Shown piece after piece: positions 45,166-53,942 of a DNA stretch of 64,000 nucleotides. The stretch is from an uncultured Pelagibacteraceae bacterium (lineage in GTDB: Bacteria; Pseudomonadota; Alphaproteobacteria; Pelagibacterales; Pelagibacteraceae): NCBI GenBank assembly GCA_902591025.1, contig CACIZB010000001.1:62001-126000 (forward strand). Direction: 5' to 3'. The position numbers and the translations under genes are program-made. The first letter of the stretch is position 1. The number at the start of each line of letters is the position of its first letter. Below the pieces are notes generated by a model. It was given only the letters and a program-made list of their open reading frames with translations, was not told the DNA's origin and did no database searches.

Positions 45166-45789
45166 TTATTTTATTTTTCTTTTATATCCTTTAATTTCAG
45201 TTTGTAGTGCTCTTGTAAGAGCAAGAGATCCTTTTTTTACTTTTTTAGTTATAACTGAACCAGCGCCCACAACACTATTTTGCTCTATAGTTATTGGAGC
45301 TACTAAAGATGAATTTGATCCAATAAATGCATTATCTTTTATATTAGTTTTACTTTTTTTAACTCCGTCGTAATTACAAGTAATTGTACCAGCACCAACA
45401 TTAACTGATTTACCAATTTTACTATCACCAATATAAGAGAGGTGATTTACTTTCGAACTTTTGCCAATAGTGCTTTTTTTTATTTCAACAAAATTTCCAA
45501 TTTTAGAGCCATCTTTTAAAACCGAACCAGGTCTAATTCTTGCATATGGACCAACTTCAACTTTATTTTCTATTTTACAATTTTCGAGATGTGAAAAAGA
45601 TTTTATATTAACATTGTTTCCAATTTTAACCTTTGATCCAAAAACAACAAATGGTTCAATAGTTACGTTTTTGCCGATTTTTGTATCGTTAGAAAAATAA
45701 ATGGTATCTGGTCCAATCAATTTTACTCCAGATCTTAAAAATTTATTTCTAAGTTTACTTTGAGATTTTTGATAATTTAATTGTTTCAT
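45166..45789 (-). CDS. Stand-alone GlmU acetyltransferase domain (uridylyltransferase half missing)
   Basis: 207 residues that match only the left-handed beta-helix half of GlmU. They start with the linker-like KLRNKFLRSGVKLIGPDT and continue with hexapeptide repeats, GPYARIRPGSVLKDGSKIGNF, VNHLSYIGDSKIG with the catalytic histidine, and GAGTITCNYDG. Normal GlmU has about 230 further N-terminal residues forming the N-acetylglucosamine-1-phosphate uridylyltransferase. These are absent, and no fragment of them lies upstream before the divergent gph gene. The protein should acetylate glucosamine 1-phosphate. Another enzyme must then make UDP-GlcNAc. Confidence 0.85.
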   Translation of the reverse strand: MKQLNYQKSQSKLRNKFLRSGVKLIGPDTIYFSNDTKIGKNVTIEPFVVFGSKVKIGNNVNIKSFSHLENCKIENKVEVGPYARIRPGSVLKDGSKIGNFVEIKKSTIGKSSKVNHLSYIGDSKIGKSVNVGAGTITCNYDGVKKSKTNIKDNAFIGSNSSLVAPITIEQNSVVGAGSVITKKVKKGSLALTRALQTEIKGYKRKIK

Positions 45790-45860
45790 CTTTGAAATTC
45801 TTTACATTAAGTATATATGTTTCTTAATTCACAAAATATTTCTTAAAAATACTTTTGATA

Positions 45861-46544
45861 ATGAAACAAAATTTTACAATTCTTTTCGATTTAGATGGTA
45901 CTTTAGTAGATACAGCACCAGATTTAATGCGTGCTCATAATTTTGTGATGAAAAAATTTGGATATCCAACTAAATCTACAGATGAAATAAGAAACCTGGT
46001 TGGTCAAGGAGCTGGGGCAATGCTCGGTAGATCTATTTGGGGACAGGCAAAAAAAGAATTTGGTAAAGTACAAGATGAAAAAATTAAAAAGGAAATGGTT
46101 AAAGATTTTGTAGACTTTTATGGAAAAAATATTGTTAATGAAAGTACACTTATTAATGGCGTAAAAGATTTCCTAAAATGGGCAAAAAATAAAAATATTT
46201 CTATGGGTGTGTGTACAAACAAACAGGAGCACCTAGCAATCGACCTTTTAAAAAAAATCGGTATATATGATTTTTTTGAGTATGTTGCGGGTCATAATAC
46301 TTTTGATTATTGTAAACCAGATCCAAGACATTTGACATCCGTGATTGAAATTTTAGATGGAAATATAAAAAAATCGTTAATGATTGGTGACAGTGAAACT
46401 GATGCTAACGCAGCAAAAGAAGCTGGGATACCAGTAATTTTATTAGAAGATGGTTATACCGAAAAAAATACGAGCGAAATATATCATAATCACCTTGTTA
46501 AAGACTTTGAAGGTATTGAAAAAATCATATTAAAATATCTTTAA
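45861..46544 (+). CDS. gph: HAD hydrolase, phosphoglycolate phosphatase-like
   Basis: 227 residues from ATG 45861 (a TTG two codons upstream is also in frame). HAD motif I is LFDLDGTLVDTAPDL, motif II GVCTNKQ, the lysine is in DYCKPDP, and motif IV MIGDSETDANAAKEAG. The helical cap and RNLVGQGAGAML segment match Gph, which removes phosphoglycolate formed during DNA repair or oxygenation reactions. Other small HAD phosphatase substrates are possible. Confidence 0.82.
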   Translation: MKQNFTILFDLDGTLVDTAPDLMRAHNFVMKKFGYPTKSTDEIRNLVGQGAGAMLGRSIWGQAKKEFGKVQDEKIKKEMVKDFVDFYGKNIVNESTLINGVKDFLKWAKNKNISMGVCTNKQEHLAIDLLKKIGIYDFFEYVAGHNTFDYCKPDPRHLTSVIEILDGNIKKSLMIGDSETDANAAKEAGIPVILLEDGYTEKNTSEIYHNHLVKDFEGIEKIILKYL

Positions 46545-46588
46545 GATTGATTATTTTTTTTTAACTATTAAAAACAGTTTCGTAAATT

Positions 46589-46593
46589 AGGAG
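46589..46593 (+). promoter_or_regulatory. Shine-Dalgarno AGGAG supporting a TTG start
   Basis: AGGAG lies 5 nt upstream of the TTG at 46599. It is a stronger ribosome-binding site than most genes in the window have, and it decides for the TTG start of prpD. Confidence 0.6.
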
Positions 46594-46598
46594 TTATT

Positions 46599-48101
46599 TT
46601 GATAGCACATAAAGTTAAAGTTTACCCATCTAAAATTCACTTACCCAAAAAAAATCAACTTGCATGGAAAATTGCAGAGATAGCAAGTGACAATGCGAAA
46701 TTAAACAAAGACGCTATAGAAATGGTTATAAATAGAATAATTGATAATGCATCAGTCGCCATAGCTTCATTAAATAGAGGTCCGGTTATTTCATCTAGAG
46801 AAATGGCTTTGAAACATTCAAGAAAAAAAGGAGCTTTGTTATTTGGTGTAAGTAATAAATTTAGATTTGATTGTGAATGGGCAGCATGGTCAAATGGTAC
46901 TGCTGTAAGGGAGCTAGATTTTCATGATACTTTTTTGGCTGCAGATTATAGTCACCCTGGTGATAATATTCCTCCTCTATTAAGTGTTGCTCAACAAAAT
47001 AAAAGAAGTGGTTTGGATCTTTTAAAAGGTATTATTACCGCTTATGAGGTTCAGGTAAACTTAGTTAAAGGTATTTGTTTACACAAACATAAAGTTGATC
47101 ATATAGCTCATCTTGGCCCAAGTGTTGCTGCTGGTCTTGGTACAATGTTAAAACTTAATACGGAAACTATTTATCAGGCAGTGCAACAAGCTCTGCATAC
47201 AACTATTTCAACAAGACAATCAAGAAAAGGTGAAATCTCAAGTTGGAAGGCATATGCTCCTGCTCATGCCGGAAAACTGGCAATTGAAGCAGTGGATAGA
47301 GTGATGCGTGGTGAAGGAGCGCCAAGTCCAATTTATGAAGGTGAGGATAGTGTTATTGCTAGAATTTTAGATGGAAAAAAAGCTTTATATAAAGTTCCTT
47401 TACCTAAAAAAGGTCAACCAAAAAAAGCTATACTTGAAACATATACAAAAGAATATTCAGCTGAATATCAATCTCAGGCTTTAATAGATTTAGCAAAAAA
47501 ACTTAAAAAAAGAATTCAAAATTTAAATCAAATAAAAAAAATTGATATATATACCAGTCATCACACTCACTATGTAATCGGAACAGGTGCAAATGATCCT
47601 CAAAAAATGGATCCAAATGCAAGTAGAGAAACATTAGATCACTCTATTATGTACATATTTGCTGTTGCATTAGAGGACGGTAACTGGCATCACATAAAAT
47701 CATATACTAAAGCTAGAGCTAAAAAAAAGAGTACAATTAAAATTTGGAGATCAATAAAGACTCACGAGGATAAAAAATGGACAAAAAAATATCACGATCC
47801 AAACCCAAAAAAAAAGGCTTTTGGAGCTAAAGTAGTTGTAACTCTCAAAAATGGTAAAAAAATAGTTGAACAAAAAGACAGGGCTGATGCTCATCCATAT
47901 GGTTCAAGACCTTTTAAAAGGGAGAACTACATAAACAAGTTTTTAACTTTAACTAAAAATATTTTAGATAAAAAAGAAAGTGCTAGGTTTTTGAGAATAG
48001 TTCAAAAACTTAAACAATTAAAACCTGGACAATTAGATATGTTAAATATTGTAGTAAAAAAAGATAAACTTAAAAGAAATTTTAAAAAAGGAATTTTTTA
48101 A
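46599..48101 (+). CDS. prpD: 2-Methylcitrate dehydratase (MmgE/PrpD family)
   Basis: 500 residues starting at TTG. MmgE/PrpD hallmarks are [42 protein letters not shown] near 108-130, [23 protein letters not shown] near 205-226, and a C-terminal domain with [11 protein letters not shown] and [15 protein letters not shown]. It dehydrates 2-methylcitrate in propionate catabolism. prpB and prpC follow with 1-nt overlaps, which makes the pathway assignment firm even though PrpD-family members have varied substrates. Confidence 0.92.
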   Translation: MIAHKVKVYPSKIHLPKKNQLAWKIAEIASDNAKLNKDAIEMVINRIIDNASVAIASLNRGPVISSREMALKHSRKKGALLFGVSNKFRFDCEWAAWSNGTAVRELDFHDTFLAADYSHPGDNIPPLLSVAQQNKRSGLDLLKGIITAYEVQVNLVKGICLHKHKVDHIAHLGPSVAAGLGTMLKLNTETIYQAVQQALHTTISTRQSRKGEISSWKAYAPAHAGKLAIEAVDRVMRGEGAPSPIYEGEDSVIARILDGKKALYKVPLPKKGQPKKAILETYTKEYSAEYQSQALIDLAKKLKKRIQNLNQIKKIDIYTSHHTHYVIGTGANDPQKMDPNASRETLDHSIMYIFAVALEDGNWHHIKSYTKARAKKKSTIKIWRSIKTHEDKKWTKKYHDPNPKKKAFGAKVVVTLKNGKKIVEQKDRADAHPYGSRPFKRENYINKFLTLTKNILDKKESARFLRIVQKLKQLKPGQLDMLNIVVKKDKLKRNFKKGIF

Positions 48102-48997
48102 TGCATTTCGTTGAAAAAGAACCAAATCAAAAAAGAATAGATCTTGATAAAAAATTAAAATCAAACAAGATTTTGAGAGTTCCTGGAGCTTACAATCCTT
48201 TAACTGCAAAACTTATTGAAGAAATAGGTTATGACGCAGTATATGTTTCTGGAGGAGTAATGGCAAATGACCTTGGTTTCCCTGATATAGGTTTGACCAC
48301 TCTTCAAGATGTTAGTACTAGGTCATATTTAATTTCAAGAGTAACAAACCTTCCGACTATAGTAGATATTGATACTGGTTTTAAATCTTGTAGAGAAACA
48401 ATTGAAACTTTTGAGGAATTCGGAATTGCAGCTGTACATTTAGAAGATCAAATTGAGAGGAAAAGATGTGGGCATTTAGACAACAAAGAGTTAATTACAA
48501 CTGAGGCAATGGTAGATAAAATAAAAGAATGTGTCTCTGCTAGAAAAGATAAAAATTTTAAAATTATTGCAAGATCAGATGCAAATAGTGTCGAGGGAAT
48601 AGATAAAATGATTGATAGATGTAAAGCTTACATAGATGCGGGAGCTGAAATAATTTTTCCAGAGGCTTTGAAAGATGAAAAGGAATTTGAAAAAGTAAGA
48701 AAGGAATTATCTTGTTACTTGCTTGCTAACATGACTGAATTTGGAAAATCTAAATTATTCAATTACAAAGAATTAGAAACTTTTGGATATAATATAGTCA
48801 TTTATCCAGTCACAAGTCAGAGATTAGCTATGAAAAATGTTGAAGATGGATTGAGAGACATTTATGCAAATGGACATCAAAATAATATTATTGATAAAAT
48901 GCAGACTAGAAAACGATTATATGAGCTTGTTGATTACGAAAAATATAATAGTTTAGACGAAAAAATTTATAATTTTAGCACTGAGGGTCATGAATAA
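48101..48997 (+). CDS. prpB: 2-Methylisocitrate lyase
   Basis: 298 residues of the isocitrate lyase/PEP mutase superfamily. VPGAYNPLTAKLIEE, VDIDTGFKS with metal ligands, HLEDQIERKRCGHL (catalytic cysteine in the KRCGH loop), and IIARSDANSVEG are all typical of PrpB. It splits 2-methylisocitrate to pyruvate and succinate. Both ends overlap neighbours at TAATG junctions, the sign of a tightly coupled operon. Confidence 0.95.
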   Translation: MHFVEKEPNQKRIDLDKKLKSNKILRVPGAYNPLTAKLIEEIGYDAVYVSGGVMANDLGFPDIGLTTLQDVSTRSYLISRVTNLPTIVDIDTGFKSCRETIETFEEFGIAAVHLEDQIERKRCGHLDNKELITTEAMVDKIKECVSARKDKNFKIIARSDANSVEGIDKMIDRCKAYIDAGAEIIFPEALKDEKEFEKVRKELSCYLLANMTEFGKSKLFNYKELETFGYNIVIYPVTSQRLAMKNVEDGLRDIYANGHQNNIIDKMQTRKRLYELVDYEKYNSLDEKIYNFSTEGHE

Positions 48998-50121
48998 TGA
49001 GTGAAGATATTAAAAAAGGTTTACTTGGAATTGTTGTTGACGAGACAGAAGTTTCAAAAGTAATGCCTGAAATAAATTCTCTCACGTATAGAGGTTATGC
49101 TGCTCAGGATCTATGTGAATATTGTAAGTTCGAAGAAGTTGCTTATTTAATTCTAAATAAAGACTTACCAAATACAATTCAACTTAAGAAATTCGAAAAA
49201 GAGGAAAGAGGTAATAGAGACCTATCAAAAGAACTTTACTCAGCTATCAAACAAATGCCAAAAAAATCTCATCCGATGGATGTTGCTAGAACAGCAGTAA
49301 GTATTATGGGATTAGAAGATAAAGAAACCACTGACTCGTCTCCTGAAGCTAATATGAGAAAAGCGATAAGAATTTTAGCAAAAACACCAACAGCTCTCGC
49401 TGCATTTTATAGACTTCGAAAAAGTAAAAAAATAATAAAACCAAAAAAAAATTTAAATATGGCTGAAAATTTTTTTTACATGTGTTTTGGAAAAGTACCT
49501 CAAAAAGAAATTGTTAAAGCTTTTGATGTTTCATTAATTCTTTATGCTGAACATAGTTTTAATGTCTCTACATTTACTGCTAGAACAATTACGAGTAGTT
49601 TATCAGATATTCATGGGGCAATTACTGGAGCAATAGCGAGTTTAAAAGGACCCTTGCATGGTGGTGCTAATGAAGAAGTAATGCATATGATGAATAAGAT
49701 CAAAAGTCCAAATAATGCACTTAAATGGATAAATAATGCATTAGATAAAAAAGAAGTTGTGATGGGATTTGGCCACAGAGTCTATAAAAGTGGGGACTCT
49801 AGAGTGCCGACCATGAGAGAGTATTTTGGTAAAGTAGCTAAAATAAAGAAGGACAAAAAATTTGAGAAAATTTACGATATTGTTGAAAAAGTCATGATAG
49901 AAAGAAAAAATATATATCCTAATGTAGACTATCCTACTGGACCAACTTATCATTTAATGGGATTTGATACTGATTTTTTTACACCCATATTTGTAATTTC
50001 GAGAATAACTGGTTGGTCAGCGCATATAATGGAGCAACATTCTGCAAATAAATTAATTAGACCTTTAGCAAGTTATAAAGGAAGTCAGCATAGAAAAGTT
50101 GTTCCGATAAACCAAAGATAA
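48997..50121 (+). CDS. prpC: 2-Methylcitrate synthase
   Basis: 374 residues, citrate synthase family. The catalytic histidines lie in AEHSFNVSTFTART and GFGHRVYKSGDSR, with GPLHGGANEEV and a C-terminal DFFTPIFVISRITGWSAHIMEQ. The short length and linkage to prpD and prpB identify it as the propionyl-CoA-using enzyme. It probably also accepts acetyl-CoA to some degree, as relatives do. The operon ends here; a convergent gene stops 4 nt away. Confidence 0.94.
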   Translation: MSEDIKKGLLGIVVDETEVSKVMPEINSLTYRGYAAQDLCEYCKFEEVAYLILNKDLPNTIQLKKFEKEERGNRDLSKELYSAIKQMPKKSHPMDVARTAVSIMGLEDKETTDSSPEANMRKAIRILAKTPTALAAFYRLRKSKKIIKPKKNLNMAENFFYMCFGKVPQKEIVKAFDVSLILYAEHSFNVSTFTARTITSSLSDIHGAITGAIASLKGPLHGGANEEVMHMMNKIKSPNNALKWINNALDKKEVVMGFGHRVYKSGDSRVPTMREYFGKVAKIKKDKKFEKIYDIVEKVMIERKNIYPNVDYPTGPTYHLMGFDTDFFTPIFVISRITGWSAHIMEQHSANKLIRPLASYKGSQHRKVVPINQR

Positions 50122-50125
50122 AATC

Positions 50126-50824
50126 TTAAGTTAAAAATCCACGACAAATAATACGCTTTGATTTATGCACTGTATTTATATCTGTCCGAATGGTCTCTAC
50201 ACTTTTGAAAATCTTCTTAAAATAATCAGCTCTGATTGTATCAAATATAATAAGAGTGTCTGTGTTTGAAATTTTTTTTAAATAATTTTGGTAAATCTGA
50301 AAATCATAGTGATAATCTAAGGATAGTAAAGAAATTACTAAATCAAATTTAAATTCAGGTAGTATATCGTGATCATAATCAAATATATTTATCTTTTTAT
50401 GATCCATTTGATTCAATGTTAAAAATTCTTTTTGAACTTTTAGATCATTGTATGCCTCGTTATTTGAAGAGTCCCAGCCATATTTTACCTTTTTTGAAAC
50501 ATAATTCCTTTCAATAAAAAAAAAAGTCTTATCATTATATTTTTGATTAATAATTATTTCTAGTCCACCAAGTCCCGCTCCAATACTTAAAATTGATTTA
50601 TGATTTTGTTCAATAAATTTTTCTAAAGTTAAAAATTCATTTAACATTGTTTCATAATATTTTTTTCCAATTGAATTAGCATTTAAGAAATACTTTGTTA
50701 CTAAATTTGAAAATATATATCTTCCAAATAACTTTCTTATTTTAAGTAAAAAAGGATTTGCTAATTCTATCCTTTGCAAGACAGCTAACCTAGCTGCTTG
50801 CTTTGGAATAATAAAACTATTCAC
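50126..50824 (-). CDS. Putative methyltransferase-like protein
   Basis: 232 residues. SILSIGAGLGGLEIII near 80-95 resembles SAM motif I, FFFIERNYVSKK fits the acidic end of strand 2, and FDLVISLLSLDYHYD fits motif IV. The family and substrate are not recognised. It starts 11 nt after nrdB, so it may be co-transcribed with nrdAB, but no functional link is evident. Confidence 0.6.
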   Translation of the reverse strand: MNSFIIPKQAARLAVLQRIELANPFLLKIRKLFGRYIFSNLVTKYFLNANSIGKKYYETMLNEFLTLEKFIEQNHKSILSIGAGLGGLEIIINQKYNDKTFFFIERNYVSKKVKYGWDSSNNEAYNDLKVQKEFLTLNQMDHKKINIFDYDHDILPEFKFDLVISLLSLDYHYDFQIYQNYLKKISNTDTLIIFDTIRADYFKKIFKSVETIRTDINTVHKSKRIICRGFLT

Positions 50825-50835
50825 TTAGTAAATTT

Positions 50836-51852
50836 TTAACTAAATGCTTCTACCCAAGTTCCTTGTGTCGATGCTTTAGAATACTCTGTTGCACGACCTT
50901 CAAAAAAGTTCATGTGTTCAACAGCATTTAACATGGTATCAAGCCATCCAAGAGGATTTTTCTCTACATCATAAATTGGTTCTAAACCTAATTGAACTAA
51001 TCTTCTATTACCAATAAATCTTATGTAGTCTTTAACCTCTTGAGCTGTCAAACCCTCCATTGGACCCATCTCAAAAGCAAGATCAATAAAAGCATCCTCA
51101 TGTTCAATGATAGTTCTGCAAGCTTCATAAAGCTCTTTTTTTAATTTTGGTGTCCAGATTTCAGGGTTCTCTTTAATAAATTCTTTAAAAATTCTTATCA
51201 TCGAATTACAATGAAGAGTTTCATCTCTAACTGACCAAGTAACTATCTGACCCATACCCTTCATTTTATTATGTCTAGGGAAGTTTAACAAAATTGCAAA
51301 ACTTGCAAAGAGTTGAAGACCTTCTGTGAATGCACTAAAAACTGCAACTGTTTTTGCTATATCCTCTTTTGAATTTACATTAAAGCCTTGCATATAATCA
51401 TATTTATCTTTCATCTCTTTGTATTTCATGAAAGCAGAATATTCTGACTCTGGCATTCCAATTGTGTCAAGTAAATGAGAGTAAGCAGCAACGTGAACTG
51501 TTTCCATAGCAGCAAAAGCTGTCATCATCATCAGAACTTCAGTTGGTTTAAATACTGTTGTATAATGCCTTAGATAACAATTGTTAACTTCAACATCCGC
51601 TTGTGTGAAAAATCTAAATATTTGTGTTAATAGATTTTTCTCTGGTTGTGATAAATTTTTCTGCCAATCTCTTACATCATCTCCAAGAGGTACTTCTTCC
51701 GGTAACCAATGAATTCTTTGTTGAGTTAACCATGCATCGTAGCACCAAGGATATCTAAATGGTTTGTAAACTGGGTTTTCTACTAACAATCCCATTTTTT
51801 TTGGTTGGATTATTTCTTTCTTTTGCTCTTTTGTTTTCTCTATTACTGACAT
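50836..51852 (-). CDS. nrdB: Ribonucleoside-diphosphate reductase, beta subunit (class I)
   Basis: About 338 residues starting MSVIEKTKEQ; a GAGGAG ribosome-binding site 8 nt upstream, inside the end of nrdA, supports this start over the ATG three codons earlier. The ferritin-like diiron/dimetal site is shown by EVNNCYLRHY, METVHVAAYSHLLD and RDETLHCNSMIRIF. The C-terminal tail ends in TWVEAFS. It generates the radical used by NrdA to make deoxyribonucleotides. Confidence 0.95.
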   Translation of the reverse strand: MSVIEKTKEQKKEIIQPKKMGLLVENPVYKPFRYPWCYDAWLTQQRIHWLPEEVPLGDDVRDWQKNLSQPEKNLLTQIFRFFTQADVEVNNCYLRHYTTVFKPTEVLMMMTAFAAMETVHVAAYSHLLDTIGMPESEYSAFMKYKEMKDKYDYMQGFNVNSKEDIAKTVAVFSAFTEGLQLFASFAILLNFPRHNKMKGMGQIVTWSVRDETLHCNSMIRIFKEFIKENPEIWTPKLKKELYEACRTIIEHEDAFIDLAFEMGPMEGLTAQEVKDYIRFIGNRRLVQLGLEPIYDVEKNPLGWLDTMLNAVEHMNFFEGRATEYSKASTQGTWVEAFS

Positions 51853-53783
51853 GATAAACACTCCTCATATTCTGGTTGGTCGTTGGTTTGTTGATTTTTT
51901 GATTTATATACATTGGCTGTAATATCAGTAGATTTAGCATTGTTGATATTTTCAGCTCTTTGAATTGATTTTGATCTACAATAGTAAAGGCTTTTTAAAC
52001 CTTTTTTCCAGGCATCAAAATGAATTCTATGTAATTCTTTTTTGTGAACATCTGCGGGTAAAAATAAATTAACTGATTGAGCTTGTGAAATAAAAGGCGT
52101 TCTATCTCCGCTTAATTCTATAATCCATTTTTGGTTTAGTTCGAATGCTGTTTTAAAAACATCTTTCTCTAAATCAGTTAAAAAATCTAAGTGTGAAACA
52201 GAGCCTTGGTTTGTAGTAATTGTAGACCATGTCTCATCATCATTTTTACCGTGACTTTCAAGTATTTCTTCTAAATATCTGTTTCTAACATTAAAAGACC
52301 CTGACAAAGTTTTATGTGTATAACTGTTTGCTGCAATTGGCTCAACACCCGGGGATGCACCTCCACAAATTATAGATATAGATGCAGTTGGAGCTATCGC
52401 AGTTTTATTAGAAAATCTCTCTTTAAATCCATACTCTGCAGCATCAGGACAAGCTCCCCGCTCTTCAGCTAAATCTTTCGATGCTTTATTAACTTGTTCA
52501 TCTATTTGTTTAAATATTTTTTTATTCCAAGATTTTGCCATTACCGATTCAAGCGGAATTCTATGTTTTTGTAAAAAAGAATGAAAACCCATTACTCCCA
52601 AACCAACACTTCTTTCTCTTTCTGCAGAATATTTTGCATCTTTAAATTGTTCAGGGGCTTTATTAATAAAATCAGATAAAACGTTATCTAAAAATCTCAT
52701 TACATCTCCAACCATATTTGGATCATCTTTCCACTCATCGTATTTTTCTAAATTAAGAGAAGATAAGCAACAAACTGCTGTTCTATCTCTCCCATCTTTA
52801 TCAACACCCGTTGGTAAAGTTATTTCACTGCAAAGATTGGAAGTTTTGACAGTCAGATTTGCTAATTTATGATGCTGTGGAATTTGTCTATTAACAGTAT
52901 CAATGTAAATTATATAAGGCTCACCAGTTTCTATTCTGGCAGTTAATAATCTTATCCATAAATTTCTAGCTGAAATAGTTTGTTGAATAGTGCCATCTGC
53001 AGGACTTTTTAACGCCCACTGTTCATCATTTTCTACCGCTCGCATAAAAGCGTCTGAAACTAAAACACCATGATGCAAATTCAAGGCCTTTCTGTTTGGA
53101 TCACCTCCTGTTGGTCTTCTCATTTCCATAAATTCTTCAATTTCAGGATGATCGACTGGAAGGTAACATGCTGCAGAACCTCTTCTTAATGAACCTTGGC
53201 TGATTGCCATTGTTAATGAATCCATAACTTTAATAAAAGGAATTATTCCAGAAGTTTTTCCAACTTTTCCAATTTTTTCGCCAATTGATCTTAAGTTACC
53301 CCAATAACTTCCGATACCTCCACCCTTAGCTGCTAACCAAACATTTTCACTCCAAAGATCTAGAATGCCACCCAAACTATCTGAAGCTTCATTTAAAAAA
53401 CAAGATATTGGTAAACCTCTTTTTGTTCCTCCATTAGATAAAACTGGAGTCGCAGGCATGAACCATAAATTACTAATATAGTTATAAATTCTTTGAGCAT
53501 GTAAGTTATCGTCTGCGTATGTGCTAGCTACTCTTGCAAATAAATCTTGAAAAGATTCGTTGTGGCCTAAATATCTGTCTTTTAAAGTTGCTTTTCCAAA
53601 ATCAGTTAATTTAGCATCTTTAGATCGATCAATTTTGATAATGATACCCTTGTCGTTTTGAAAGAGTTCAGTTTCATTGTTTAATGAGAATAAATCTGGT
53701 CTATTATCCTTTGGTACTTCTTTTACTATTGGGCTATATTCAGAGACAGCTTTCTTTAAGGCCTGAGATAAAATTTTGTTCAT
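51843..53783 (-). CDS. nrdA: Ribonucleoside-diphosphate reductase, alpha subunit (class I)
   Basis: 646 residues, shorter than the 760 or so of E. coli NrdA. PATPVLSNGGT and GLPISCF near 114-130 carry one active-site cysteine, SNLCSEITLP near 315-325 the radical-site and partner cysteines, and ECLSCQ at the end the redox-active C-terminal pair. The first 60 residues do not resemble an ATP-cone, so allosteric on/off control by dATP may be lacking. The end overlaps nrdB. Upstream are probable tandem NrdR sites. Confidence 0.95.
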   Translation of the reverse strand: MNKILSQALKKAVSEYSPIVKEVPKDNRPDLFSLNNETELFQNDKGIIIKIDRSKDAKLTDFGKATLKDRYLGHNESFQDLFARVASTYADDNLHAQRIYNYISNLWFMPATPVLSNGGTKRGLPISCFLNEASDSLGGILDLWSENVWLAAKGGGIGSYWGNLRSIGEKIGKVGKTSGIIPFIKVMDSLTMAISQGSLRRGSAACYLPVDHPEIEEFMEMRRPTGGDPNRKALNLHHGVLVSDAFMRAVENDEQWALKSPADGTIQQTISARNLWIRLLTARIETGEPYIIYIDTVNRQIPQHHKLANLTVKTSNLCSEITLPTGVDKDGRDRTAVCCLSSLNLEKYDEWKDDPNMVGDVMRFLDNVLSDFINKAPEQFKDAKYSAERERSVGLGVMGFHSFLQKHRIPLESVMAKSWNKKIFKQIDEQVNKASKDLAEERGACPDAAEYGFKERFSNKTAIAPTASISIICGGASPGVEPIAANSYTHKTLSGSFNVRNRYLEEILESHGKNDDETWSTITTNQGSVSHLDFLTDLEKDVFKTAFELNQKWIIELSGDRTPFISQAQSVNLFLPADVHKKELHRIHFDAWKKGLKSLYYCRSKSIQRAENINNAKSTDITANVYKSKNQQTNDQPEYEECLSCQ

Positions 53784-53798
53784 ATTTAATGTATTATA

Positions 53799-53812
53799 TT
53801 TAAACGTTTAAA
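53799..53812. repeat. 14-bp perfect palindrome upstream of nrdA
   Basis: TTTAAACGTTTAAA is a perfect palindrome 16 bp upstream of the nrdA start codon, between it and the probable NrdR sites. It may be an operator half of unknown type or a product of local composition. Confidence 0.4.
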
Positions 53813-53817
53813 CGAAA

Positions 53818-53865
53818 ACAACTATATGTTGTGTACGCTTTGCATTAATATACTATATAATCAGT
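53818..53865 (-). promoter_or_regulatory. Probable tandem NrdR boxes in the nrdA promoter
   Basis: Box 1 at 53818-53834 contains ACAAC-TATAT-GTTGT followed by GT, very close to the NrdR consensus (ACACTATATnTwGTGT). A weaker box with ACTATATAAT lies at 53852-53861. The CTATAT cores begin at 53822 and 53853, exactly 31 bp apart, the three-turn spacing known for paired NrdR boxes. They lie 35-80 bp upstream of nrdA and also upstream of the divergent phosphohexomutase. Confidence 0.7.
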
Positions 53866-53942
53866 AAATCAATAGAACATTTATAGAACACAATAAAAAT
53901 AATTCAACTATAAAAATGAAAAAAAGTTGAGTAATTAACAGT

